This document shows, one piece after another, positions 7,384 through 15,718 of a stretch of DNA of 21,119 bases. Each line of letters begins with the position of its first letter. Positions within the stretch are counted from its first letter, which is position 1. The notes beneath the pieces were generated by a model. The model was not told where the DNA came from and made no database searches. It was given only the letters and a program-made list of their open reading frames with translations. The position numbers and the translations under genes are program-made. The DNA comes from Lentisphaeria bacterium UBA1791 (lineage in GTDB: Bacteria > Verrucomicrobiota > Lentisphaeria > Victivallales > Victivallaceae), in the NCBI GenBank assembly GCA_002314455.1, contig DCFZ01000055.1, forward strand, positions 71,431 through 92,549, written 5' to 3'.

Positions 7384-7412
7384 TTGAAAATAAACGGCGA
7401 AAATGCTATTGT
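7384..7412 (+). promoter_or_regulatory. Promoter of the nine-gene operon
   Basis: TTGAAA (7384-7389), 17 bases, then TATTGT (7407-7412), preceded by TGC, an extended -10. This predicts a start near 7419 and a short leader of about 24 bases. The surrounding sequence (7320-7400) is very A/T-rich. It is the only clear promoter I see before the nine tightly packed genes. Confidence 0.65.
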
Positions 7413-7442
7413 AAGACAAAACTGGAAAAAGGTGCTTTTATC

Positions 7443-8501
7443 GTGCTGAAACGTTGGTTCAAATCGTTGTGTTTCGCTTCCTTGTTGACGGCAACGGGCG
7501 TTTTTGCCGCAGAATACGGCGAACTTTCGGAACGTTCCGCCGGGCGGATCCTGGGCGTGCGCATGGCCAAAGGGTATCACTTCTTTGTCTTTTTGCGCCC
7601 GATGCCGATGGACACCTGGCTCTGCCGCGACTATCTTTCCGGCGAAGAGGCAGAGATCTATCCTGCCAAGATGGAGCTGATGCCGTTTTTCGATCAGGAC
7701 GATGATTTCGCGATCGAGGTGCTGACGTGCTGGCACATTTTGCACAACACGCCGGAATCGGTGCGTTACCGCGCCTTTGCACAATTGGTCAATCTGCCGC
7801 GCGTTTCGTCTGCCCGGCAATTTATCGAAACCGTGCGGCGGCAAGGTGTTGAGATCGACCGGTTGCGCCGCGAAAACGCCAGTAGCCGGTCATCCGACAC
7901 GCAGAATCGCTTTTTCTCCAAAAACGGATGCGGCTGTTCGGCGGGAGTTCAGACTTCCGTTGCGTCAAGCTTCGATCAATCTGCGGCGAACGGCGCGATC
8001 GCCGATCTCATCACCCAAGGGGAGGTTTTCCGCGAATTGGAAGCGGTGTTGCAGATGCAGGATTACTTTCTTGCGATCGAGTTGCTTCGTTACTACCGGC
8101 AGTGCGTGAATCAGTGGCTCGGGCGTTCCATGGCCGATTATCCCGACGTCGTGCAGAAATTTGAAAACGTCGAGCGGACTTTTGTGACGAATTACCGGAT
8201 CGACCATGAAAAAGATTCGCTGAAAAATGATTTTGAACGCGTCTGCCCCCGGCAGCGCGGCTTGTGGAAACAGGCGGTGCCGCGCGATTTCAACGAGATG
8301 ATCCAACGCAATACCGCCGCATTTCAATCGTGGCAAAAGAGCCGCGAACTTTCCTCCGAGTGCGACTTCCCCGAATGGGGTTGCTGTATGCTTGACATTT
8401 TGTCGATGATGCCGGGATTGCGTGAAACCGATCCCGTCATTATGCAATTTAAGAACGCTTTAAAACAATATCAGGATGTTTTTGCAGACGGAGTAAATTA
8501 A
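7443..8501 (+). CDS. Operon gene 1: secreted protein of unknown function
   Basis: I do not recognise this 352-residue protein. The GTG start at 7443 follows AAGGTG by eight bases. The N-terminus MLKRWFKSLCFASLLTATGV is a signal peptide, probably cleaved after AFA at 21-23. The mature part is mostly helical, with a short coiled-coil-like segment (RQGVEIDRLRRE), a cysteine cluster NGCGCS and further cysteines near the C-terminus (ECDFPEWGCC). No enzymatic motif is visible. It is the first gene of the operon and its stop codon directly abuts the next ATG, so it is probably a periplasmic partner of the downstream membrane proteins. That role is inferred from context only. Confidence 0.78.
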   Translation: MLKRWFKSLCFASLLTATGVFAAEYGELSERSAGRILGVRMAKGYHFFVFLRPMPMDTWLCRDYLSGEEAEIYPAKMELMPFFDQDDDFAIEVLTCWHILHNTPESVRYRAFAQLVNLPRVSSARQFIETVRRQGVEIDRLRRENASSRSSDTQNRFFSKNGCGCSAGVQTSVASSFDQSAANGAIADLITQGEVFRELEAVLQMQDYFLAIELLRYYRQCVNQWLGRSMADYPDVVQKFENVERTFVTNYRIDHEKDSLKNDFERVCPRQRGLWKQAVPRDFNEMIQRNTAAFQSWQKSRELSSECDFPEWGCCMLDILSMMPGLRETDPVIMQFKNALKQYQDVFADGVN

Positions 8502-10292
8502 ATGGCTTTTTTCATTTTCCGGGACAATGTGGAGCTGGGGCCGCTCGAATTGAGCGAGCTTGAAAATATGTTGCGCGACGGCAAGGTAATGCCGGAAACG
8601 CTCGTGCGCCGCGACACCAGCGGCACGTGGTGCAAGTTTTGCGACCTTTTGAAGCGCGAAGCGGGCAAATCTCCGCTGACCGGCACCGTCCGTTCCGACA
8701 ACGGCAAGGAAGTGAGCTTTCTCTGCCCCTATTGCAAACAGGCATATGCGTCGGAAGACCGGACTCTTTCCGGTCAAACCGCCGTTTGCACCGGCTGTCA
8801 GAAAGAATTCATCATCCCCGATCTTGCGTTGCCCAAAGCGCCGGATGAAGTTTTGCCCGATCAACTGATTGATGCGGAAATCGGTCAGAGTGAAGATGGC
8901 AGTATTCTTTGTCCGCACTGCTGGAAAAGTTTTGATCCGGACAAGATGCTCTACCTTTCGGTGCACCCGTCGCTTTTCGGCGATCCGATGCTCGGCGAAT
9001 TTGAGCCGACGCGCTTTTCGCCGACCGTCTACAACACGCTGGGGCAGCCGTTGGATGCCCGCGGACTTGCCGCGACGGAAACCGCGTGTCCGCGCTGTCA
9101 CTTGCGGATCCCGTCGAGCTTTATTGATCTGCCGAGTCACTGTTTTTCGATTGCGGGGGCGATCTCGAGCGGCAAGTCCTATTTCCTGACTTGCATGATC
9201 CACCGCTTGCGCACGTCGTTGCCGCAAAAGTTCGGAGCGACTTTTTCCGACCTCGATCCGCGGCTGAACGATACGCTCAACCACTACGAAAAACAGCTTT
9301 TTATGTCGCTTGAGCCGGACAAGGTGACGGCGCTTCCGGCAACGCAGATTTCCGGCGACGGCATCTCCGACAAGGTGTTGATGAACCAGGTTGAAATCGA
9401 ATTACCGAAGCCGTTCTGCTTTGAATTCCGTCCGGAAAATGGCGAAAAGAGCGAAAATCTGATCTTTTACGACAACTCCGGCGAAATGTTCACCCCGGGA
9501 CGGGACGAATGGGTCAATCAGGCGACCTTTCATCTGGGGCATTCCTCGGGGATTATGTTCCTCTTTGATCCCTCCAACGATGCGACGATGCTCCATCAGG
9601 TTTGCGACCCCGCCGACCCTCAGGTGTCGGAAAAACCGCGCGTTGTCGATCAGAATATTCTGTTGAGCGAAATGATCAGCCGTATCAAGCGTCATACCAA
9701 CGTCACCGGCGCCGGAGAGTGCGAGATTCCGCTGATTGTCGTCGTCGGCAAATACGACTTGTGGCGCAATAAGATCGACCGCGATCTGGAAAAGATCAGC
9801 CCGTTTTCGAGTAATGTCGAGGGGCGTTTTGCTGTCGATCTCAACGCGATTGCCGATGTCTCGTTTGCGGTGCGGGAGTTTATGATGCAATACGCCCCCG
9901 AATTTGTCAGCACCGCCGAGAGCTTTTTCAAATCGGTCTATTTTGTTCCGGTGAGCAATTTCGGCGGTCACGCCAAAATGGGCGACGACGGCATGATCGG
10001 CGTCGTGCCCGGTGCGATCCGCTCCATCTGGGTCGACGTACCGCTGTTGCTGTTGCTCGCCAATTTGGAGTTGATCGATGTCGACCGCAAGCACAAACAA
10101 CTTGCCGCGACGGGCGTGTTGTCGGCAAAGATCGAAAATCAGCGGATCGTTTTCCGCCATCCACAAACCGGCATCGCAACCCGTCTGCCGCTCAATTATG
10201 CCGGATTGCAGATCGGCATCAACGGAATGTATTACACGTTGCCGGCAGTCGCCAATACCGACGTGCGAAAAGTTGATAATATCTGGGCGTGA
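8502..10292 (+). CDS. Operon gene 2: GYF and zinc-ribbon P-loop GTPase
   Basis: This 596-residue, probably cytosolic, protein starts at an ATG eight bases after GGAG. A GYF_2-type domain (1-52; GPLELSELENML and a Trp at 43) is followed by a zinc ribbon with Cys75, Cys78, Cys96 and Cys99. A second knuckle pair, Cys137/140 and Cys196/199, is split by about 55 residues. The GTPase domain has a P-loop GAISSGKS (219-226), a G3 motif DNSGE (324-328) and a G4-like GKYD (416-419). By memory of the families it resembles TRAFAC-clade GTPases called DO-GTPase2, which accompany GAP1-type proteins, and the next gene is GAP1-like. The G4 Asn/Thr is Gly, so guanine specificity should be tested. I infer that it is the nucleotide switch of the operon. 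Confidence 0.85.
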   Translation: MAFFIFRDNVELGPLELSELENMLRDGKVMPETLVRRDTSGTWCKFCDLLKREAGKSPLTGTVRSDNGKEVSFLCPYCKQAYASEDRTLSGQTAVCTGCQKEFIIPDLALPKAPDEVLPDQLIDAEIGQSEDGSILCPHCWKSFDPDKMLYLSVHPSLFGDPMLGEFEPTRFSPTVYNTLGQPLDARGLAATETACPRCHLRIPSSFIDLPSHCFSIAGAISSGKSYFLTCMIHRLRTSLPQKFGATFSDLDPRLNDTLNHYEKQLFMSLEPDKVTALPATQISGDGISDKVLMNQVEIELPKPFCFEFRPENGEKSENLIFYDNSGEMFTPGRDEWVNQATFHLGHSSGIMFLFDPSNDATMLHQVCDPADPQVSEKPRVVDQNILLSEMISRIKRHTNVTGAGECEIPLIVVVGKYDLWRNKIDRDLEKISPFSSNVEGRFAVDLNAIADVSFAVREFMMQYAPEFVSTAESFFKSVYFVPVSNFGGHAKMGDDGMIGVVPGAIRSIWVDVPLLLLLANLELIDVDRKHKQLAATGVLSAKIENQRIVFRHPQTGIATRLPLNYAGLQIGINGMYYTLPAVANTDVRKVDNIWA

Positions 10293-10298
10293 TTTGCA

Positions 10299-12692
10299 AT
10301 GCTTGAATTGATCTATACGGCGACGCCCAAAGGGTTGATCCAGGGACGTTCGGGATTTTCGACGGTAGCGATGACGCAGGGGTTCCCCCCGAATCTCATT
10401 CCCGCGATCGAAAATATGAGCGGTTTCCGCAATCTCTTTATGCCCGGCGATCCCCATGCGGCGGACAATCCGGTCAACTGCACCTATCAGCAGTTGCGCT
10501 TCGGCAGTACCACGTTGTTGCTGGTCAGTCAGATTGAATATGCGGGATTGAGCTACACCGGGCGCTCCAACACGCTGGCGCACCATTACGTTTTTAACGT
10601 TGACGATCCGTTTTTGCAGACGCATGCCCCGGTTTTTCTGCTCCAGATGGCGGAAAATTTCCCGGCGTGGCAGGGTGAACCCCGTTTGCTCGCCGAAAAA
10701 GCAGCGTTGCCGGCGGCAAATGCGCCGCATGATTGCGCGACGTGGGAAAAACTGACCGGCTCTGCCGATTGGGGGAAAATCGTTGCCGAGATGGTCAAGC
10801 GGCAAATGCCGTCGGGCGTCGTCCTGCAGTTCGCGCCGCTCCAATACGGCAAGGCGGAATTACTTGCCTTGATCGCGGAAGTTTCGGCACAGTTGACGCC
10901 GCAGGAAAATGCGCGTTTCACCTTTTCGACCTACTGCTACCAGTCGACGATCGGCAATCCGCTGTTTTTGCGCGCCTATCCGGAAAATTCCTCGCTGCTT
11001 TCAAGCATCAAGTGGATGAATCAGGAAACCATCCTGACGCTGGGGCAAAAAAATGATATTCCCGAAAAATATCAGACGCTTCTTCAACCGCATCGGGAAA
11101 CGCCGCCAAACACCATCAATCTCGCAGAAAACGCGATACCGGAAACGTCGCCATCTGTTTCGCCCCAAGTTGTGCTTTCTTCACCGCCGCCGCCGCGGAC
11201 AAAAGGTTCCTCGCTTGCACCCGTTGCCGCGCCGGTCGCGCGCGGCGCCGAAACATACATCGCCGCATCGCCGTCGCCCGCGTGGCGGAAATGGCTCATC
11301 GCCGCCATCGCATTGATTTTGCTGGCGTCGCTCGGCGGACTTTTTCTGCTGATCAACGCCCGGACGCCGAAATCCCAATCGACCGCTTCGACGCAAGTTG
11401 CGTCGCAAACAGCAAGCGCTCCGCTCCAAGACGCCGTCGTCAAAGAGGAAACGCCGGTCGCCGTCGCACCGCCGCCCCCCGCGCAGAAAACGGAAAAATC
11501 CATTCCGCCGGTCGAAAAAAAGCAAACGTCCAAAAAAGCGGTCGTTGCCGCACCGCAAATATCCGATGCCGAATGGTTTGATTTTTATCTTGCCTTGCAC
11601 GATCAAAAGGACGTGATCCCAATTCCGAACGCGTTGCAGTCGGCGCAAATCGTTCGCGTCGAGTTAAAGGAAGCTCAAGCGAGCAAAAGTGCGATCACGA
11701 CCAAGTTTTTTGCGGAAAACGGTAAGATCACGATCTACGAGATCAAGGCGGGAGGAAGGGATCCGATGAATCCCGTCAACGAGCCGGATCTTGATCACGT
11801 TTTAATGATGCTTTCGAGCAATAGCAAAGCTCTGATCGTCAACGCCAAGTCGGGAATGGATGCGGCGGAAAAGATCAAAACGATCGTTTTCGCCGTCGGC
11901 GACGCGGAAATTCCGTTCCAAAACGAATTTCAGGAAAGTTATTGGAAGTTCGCGCTCCAGCAGATCAAAATTGACAAAGAAGTGAAAGGCGGCAAATTGT
12001 GGTTGACGGTGAAACATCCGGAAAGTCCATTTCTGACAGAGAAGTGTCGGGAAAGTTTGCAGTTGAAAATTACCTGCGACGGAAAAGACGCCTTCTATGG
12101 ATTTGATAAAAAAGAAATTCCATTACCGCAATTCGATGCGTTGTCTTTCTTTCAGGAGAAGCAAAAAAAATTTCTTGCAGCAAGGAAAAAATACGAAGAC
12201 GCCCCCGTGCCGCAACAACCACGGCTCTTTACCGGTGAACTTCCGCAGATATTGCAGAAAAAAATCCCCGAAGAGGCATTGGATCCCGTGCTGAAAAAAT
12301 ACAACGTGAAGTGGAATGAGTTATATGAGAACGTCAATCAGTTGCAGGATTTGCAAAAATCCATCAATACGCTGATTTTTAAGAACCAGAATTTATTTAA
12401 GGATCCGAGGTGGGAAAAAGTAAAGGAAATGGTCGATAATTGTTTCCAAGCGTATCCGAAAGAACTAAAAACATATCAAGATGCGCTGGAAAGTCGGCAG
12501 TTGCTTCATCAGGCCATGAATAAAGCAGAAAAAGATTTGAATGACGCCTTGGAGGATTTGAAAAAATACTTGTGGGCTGGAGAGGTGTTGAAAGAAAATT
12601 TAAAAAAAGATGATGACGCATTAAGAAAAGCGCTACGTGAAAAATATCAGAATGAAATTCAGGTCACCCCTGTCCGGAAGAGTGAAAAATGA
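10299..12692 (+). CDS. Operon gene 3: GAP1-N2-like single-span membrane protein
   Basis: This protein has 797 residues. The first 265 resemble the N-terminal domain of GTPase-associated protein 1 (GAP1-N2): LIYTATPKGLIQGRSGFSTV, then HHYVFN and SGVVLQFAP. This assignment is from memory of the family. A proline-rich linker (about 268-328) leads to one membrane span (about 331-353) preceded by the basic WRKW, which places the GAP1-like part in the cytosol. A second Pro/Ala-rich linker and about 370 residues with C-terminal coiled coil lie outside. The ATG at 10299 is six bases after the GTPase stop codon and has only a weak Shine-Dalgarno. The final 650 bases are visibly richer in A and T than the rest. 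It probably links the cytosolic GTPase to the envelope. Confidence 0.83.
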   Translation: MLELIYTATPKGLIQGRSGFSTVAMTQGFPPNLIPAIENMSGFRNLFMPGDPHAADNPVNCTYQQLRFGSTTLLLVSQIEYAGLSYTGRSNTLAHHYVFNVDDPFLQTHAPVFLLQMAENFPAWQGEPRLLAEKAALPAANAPHDCATWEKLTGSADWGKIVAEMVKRQMPSGVVLQFAPLQYGKAELLALIAEVSAQLTPQENARFTFSTYCYQSTIGNPLFLRAYPENSSLLSSIKWMNQETILTLGQKNDIPEKYQTLLQPHRETPPNTINLAENAIPETSPSVSPQVVLSSPPPPRTKGSSLAPVAAPVARGAETYIAASPSPAWRKWLIAAIALILLASLGGLFLLINARTPKSQSTASTQVASQTASAPLQDAVVKEETPVAVAPPPPAQKTEKSIPPVEKKQTSKKAVVAAPQISDAEWFDFYLALHDQKDVIPIPNALQSAQIVRVELKEAQASKSAITTKFFAENGKITIYEIKAGGRDPMNPVNEPDLDHVLMMLSSNSKALIVNAKSGMDAAEKIKTIVFAVGDAEIPFQNEFQESYWKFALQQIKIDKEVKGGKLWLTVKHPESPFLTEKCRESLQLKITCDGKDAFYGFDKKEIPLPQFDALSFFQEKQKKFLAARKKYEDAPVPQQPRLFTGELPQILQKKIPEEALDPVLKKYNVKWNELYENVNQLQDLQKSINTLIFKNQNLFKDPRWEKVKEMVDNCFQAYPKELKTYQDALESRQLLHQAMNKAEKDLNDALEDLKKYLWAGEVLKENLKKDDDALRKALREKYQNEIQVTPVRKSEK

Positions 12693-15600
12693 GTATGAAA
12701 GTCAGCGAATTGATCCGTGAGATCGAAGCTTTTATGCAGGGCAGCGACTGGAGCGCCTCGCCGCAGCTCCGCCGGATGTATACCGCCTATTGTGAATTCT
12801 GCCGGATGGCGGCAGATGAATTGGACGAGTGTCGTGTGCTGATCGAAAAGGGCAATTTAACCGAGGCGCGTCAGCGCAATCTTGCCAGTACGCCGCCATT
12901 GACCGCGCGGATCGCCATGCTGGAGTTTGCAAAGAAAAAAGAATTCATTGAACTTGCGATTTCCTACGGATTTTCCGCTCCGGTCGAGGCGGATGCGGCA
13001 TTGATCGCCAAACTGAACGCCCCCGTTTCCGGCGAGGAACGCGACTTGCAGGGATTGATGCGGCGCTGGCGGCAAGTCGCCCGTGCCGGAAAAACCGCGG
13101 AAAAGATCGAACTGTTGCGCAAGATCATCGCGCTGATTCCCCCGGAAGGGGCGCTCGAGTGGAAAAAGAATCTCGCCAGTCTTGAGCGTCTGCGCGATGC
13201 CGAGATCGCCGAGCTCCTGCCCAAAAAAGAGTGGAGCATCACGGATCTTGAAGAATTACAGGCGTTTCTTTTGGAATTGAGCACTCCCAATCGGCTGACC
13301 GCCGCATCGGATGCGACGCTGGCGAAAGTCCGCGAATTGCTCCATCCGTTGCAAAAAGCGCACATTGCCGATCAGATCGAAAACAAGCTCAATGTCTTGC
13401 AGGCGCTCTTTGCCGAGCGCAACATTGCGGCGTTGAATCAGGCTTATGCGGAATTTCTGGCGCTGGCCACGCATCCGCTTGCCGCTCTGACGAGCACCCA
13501 ACAGCAAACGCAGCACGATGTCGGCGAATTTCTGAAAATGGAAAACCGCCGTTGTCAGGCGCAGGAGCGTTTCGATCAGCTCGTCGCCGATCTCGGCAAG
13601 GCGTTCGAGGAGGGCAAAACCTACGAGGAGATCGAGCGCATCTACAATGAATTGCGCTTGCTTGACCTGCCGTTGTCTGACGCACTGGTTGAACGTTATG
13701 AAGTACTTCGCAATGAACACGATGCGATAGAAAAACGCCGGGTCGTGCGGCGGGGAATCTACGCCACTTTGCTCGTGGGCGTGCTGTTGATCGCCGTCGG
13801 CGTGACCATTCATTACGCGATGTATTTCCGCAGTGTCAAAAATGTGTGCGCGAGCTATGATAAGTTGTTGCAGAACAATGATTTTTCAACAGTTATCGCC
13901 AAGTATGAGGAACTGAAAAAGAGTGATCGTCGCATCGCTCGCGACGCCAAGGTCGTCGACCGCGTCCACCGGGCGGAGTCCATGCGCGATACGCTCCATA
14001 AAAATCAAACCGACGCCAATGCGGAATATCTGCGCGCCTCCGCCAGAATCGGCGAATTGCTGAACGGCGATTTTCTCGATTCGCCGGAAATTGACGCGAC
14101 AATCGAAAGCGTGGAAAAGATTCTGCTCTTTTTGAGTGAGGAAAACCGCAATGATTTCAGCAAGCTCAAAACCACAATCGCCGGCCGCCGGATCGAATTG
14201 CAGAATATGCGCAAAGGCGCATTTCTCCGGAATTTTGAAAACTGGAAAACGGAATTGCTCAAGATCAAAGCCAATCTTGCTTCCTCTTTGGATCTGGGCA
14301 AAGAGCGTCAGCAAATCGACGCGATCCGCCGGGCGTATCAGTCGGGGCTGGATCATTTGCACCCCAGCGTCCGCGAGGAAGTCGGCAAGGCGTGCGACGC
14401 CGAGTGGAAGCAAATCAACGGCGATGTGGATTTCGCGTTCAAACGCGAAGTCGAAAAGCGCGAGCTCTGCCGGAAATTGGATCACCCGCAAAATCTTTAC
14501 GAGCATCTTCAGGCGTTGCAGGAGATCGCCAAGCGCCGCCCGGACATCGCCCGGAATTATCAGCAACTTACGGAAAGCGACGTAGAGCGCTTTGTGCTGT
14601 TGGAAGCGGGCATCAGCTTTTTGGAAAGTCATGATCTTTCCGCCGTTCTCACCGGCATTGCGCCAATGCCGGACGATGGCAGAAATTCGCTGATCGGCGA
14701 AGATGTTGCCTTTATTACGGCAAATTCCAATGCGTCGCCGGTCGATGCGGTGCTGGACAAGTGGATGAAAGATTTCGATTACTACGAGGTCGCCGTCAAG
14801 ACCAGTCAGGGGGGCGAAATCGTGCTTTACGGCAAGGACAAACCGGCGATCCAGCGGGTCAACCGCGAAACGGTTCGCGGTGTCCGGGTGAATGCATTGC
14901 GCGCGATCAACGACAAGATACTGCCGGTCAATATTCGGATCAAAGGGGAACGCTATTCGCTGGAATGCAACGAAAAGCAAGCCCCCGAATTGCAGAATCT
15001 CGCGCCGATCATCGCGCTTGACGGCATCGATCTGCAAAGCGGCGAATGCGCCAAAAATGCGACATATCTGCTTGCGCAGAAAGTGCGGCAAGCCGCCGGG
15101 ATGAGCCGCGAGGAAAAACTACGTGCTTTTATTTGTCAGGAATGTGCTTTGAAAGAAAAAAATTGCTTTTTCCAATTGATCGCGTTGCAACAGGCATATC
15201 ACTTGCTGGCGGAGGAATCTCCGCTTTACGCCGCCTTGACGAAGCCCGCGTTGACAAAACTTGATGCGCTTTTGGCTCAATGTAAAGGGACGAATCCGCT
15301 GCAGCCGCACAAACTTGCGTACACCGATGCGATCCGTCAGACCATCGCCGACCTCGCGCCGGAAAAAATGTTTGAAGAAAAGGAAAAGATCCAGCGTTTC
15401 TACGTCGCGCTGTTGCAACGCGGTTTGACGTGCGCCGGGGTGATTGATGCCGATGGCAAACTGGTGCTTCTGCCCGATAAAACGTCCGGGGAGCTTCTGG
15501 TTTTTGCCGACGGTGGACTTGCTTTGCTTCATTCTGATCTTGCCAAAAACGAGATCGTCGGGCAGGAAAAGAAATATCTTTACCCCGGTCAGGTGGTCTG

Positions 15601-15718
15601 GGGCTTTGCCGACGGCGTGCCGAATCGCGAATTTTTCCGCAAGGAAACGCTTCACGGCGCAAAATTGCCCAAGCTCCCGGCGCAATGGCCGACCAATATC
15701 CCCTTGAGTCAATACTGA
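12689..15718 (+). CDS. Operon gene 4: large single-span coiled-coil protein
   Basis: I do not recognise this 1009-residue protein. Residues 1-350 are helical and repeat-like. One membrane span lies at about 356-378, preceded by KRRVVRR, which predicts a cytosolic N-terminus. About 630 residues follow outside: helical, coiled-coil-prone segments (about 380-640), then a mixed alpha/beta region that includes YYEVAVKTSQGGEIVLYG and ends with a probable small beta domain (YPGQVVWGFADG). The ATG at 12689 shares ATGA with the upstream stop codon; a second ATG at 12695 is equally usable. It is the largest gene of the operon and probably a structural scaffold, by context. No catalytic motif is visible. 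Confidence 0.8.
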   Translation: MSMKVSELIREIEAFMQGSDWSASPQLRRMYTAYCEFCRMAADELDECRVLIEKGNLTEARQRNLASTPPLTARIAMLEFAKKKEFIELAISYGFSAPVEADAALIAKLNAPVSGEERDLQGLMRRWRQVARAGKTAEKIELLRKIIALIPPEGALEWKKNLASLERLRDAEIAELLPKKEWSITDLEELQAFLLELSTPNRLTAASDATLAKVRELLHPLQKAHIADQIENKLNVLQALFAERNIAALNQAYAEFLALATHPLAALTSTQQQTQHDVGEFLKMENRRCQAQERFDQLVADLGKAFEEGKTYEEIERIYNELRLLDLPLSDALVERYEVLRNEHDAIEKRRVVRRGIYATLLVGVLLIAVGVTIHYAMYFRSVKNVCASYDKLLQNNDFSTVIAKYEELKKSDRRIARDAKVVDRVHRAESMRDTLHKNQTDANAEYLRASARIGELLNGDFLDSPEIDATIESVEKILLFLSEENRNDFSKLKTTIAGRRIELQNMRKGAFLRNFENWKTELLKIKANLASSLDLGKERQQIDAIRRAYQSGLDHLHPSVREEVGKACDAEWKQINGDVDFAFKREVEKRELCRKLDHPQNLYEHLQALQEIAKRRPDIARNYQQLTESDVERFVLLEAGISFLESHDLSAVLTGIAPMPDDGRNSLIGEDVAFITANSNASPVDAVLDKWMKDFDYYEVAVKTSQGGEIVLYGKDKPAIQRVNRETVRGVRVNALRAINDKILPVNIRIKGERYSLECNEKQAPELQNLAPIIALDGIDLQSGECAKNATYLLAQKVRQAAGMSREEKLRAFICQECALKEKNCFFQLIALQQAYHLLAEESPLYAALTKPALTKLDALLAQCKGTNPLQPHKLAYTDAIRQTIADLAPEKMFEEKEKIQRFYVALLQRGLTCAGVIDADGKLVLLPDKTSGELLVFADGGLALLHSDLAKNEIVGQEKKYLYPGQVVWGFADGVPNREFFRKETLHGAKLPKLPAQWPTNIPLSQY

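Noticed and set aside
7364..7387. An A-run and T-run around GTTGC as a terminator
   Set aside because: The potential stem is only A-T pairs and lies between divergent genes, where no terminator is needed.
9402..10844. A 480-codon minus-strand frame across operon genes 2 and 3
   Set aside because: It crosses a gene border and lies opposite the GTPase motifs, with no signal of its own.
13886..15091. A 401-codon minus-strand frame opposite operon gene 4
   Set aside because: It is a shadow; the plus-strand gene is in tight operon order with a coupled start.
15685..15717. An upstream start for the five-span GYF protein
   Set aside because: It has no Shine-Dalgarno and the GYF fold begins just after the ATG at 15718, although 15685 cannot be fully excluded.
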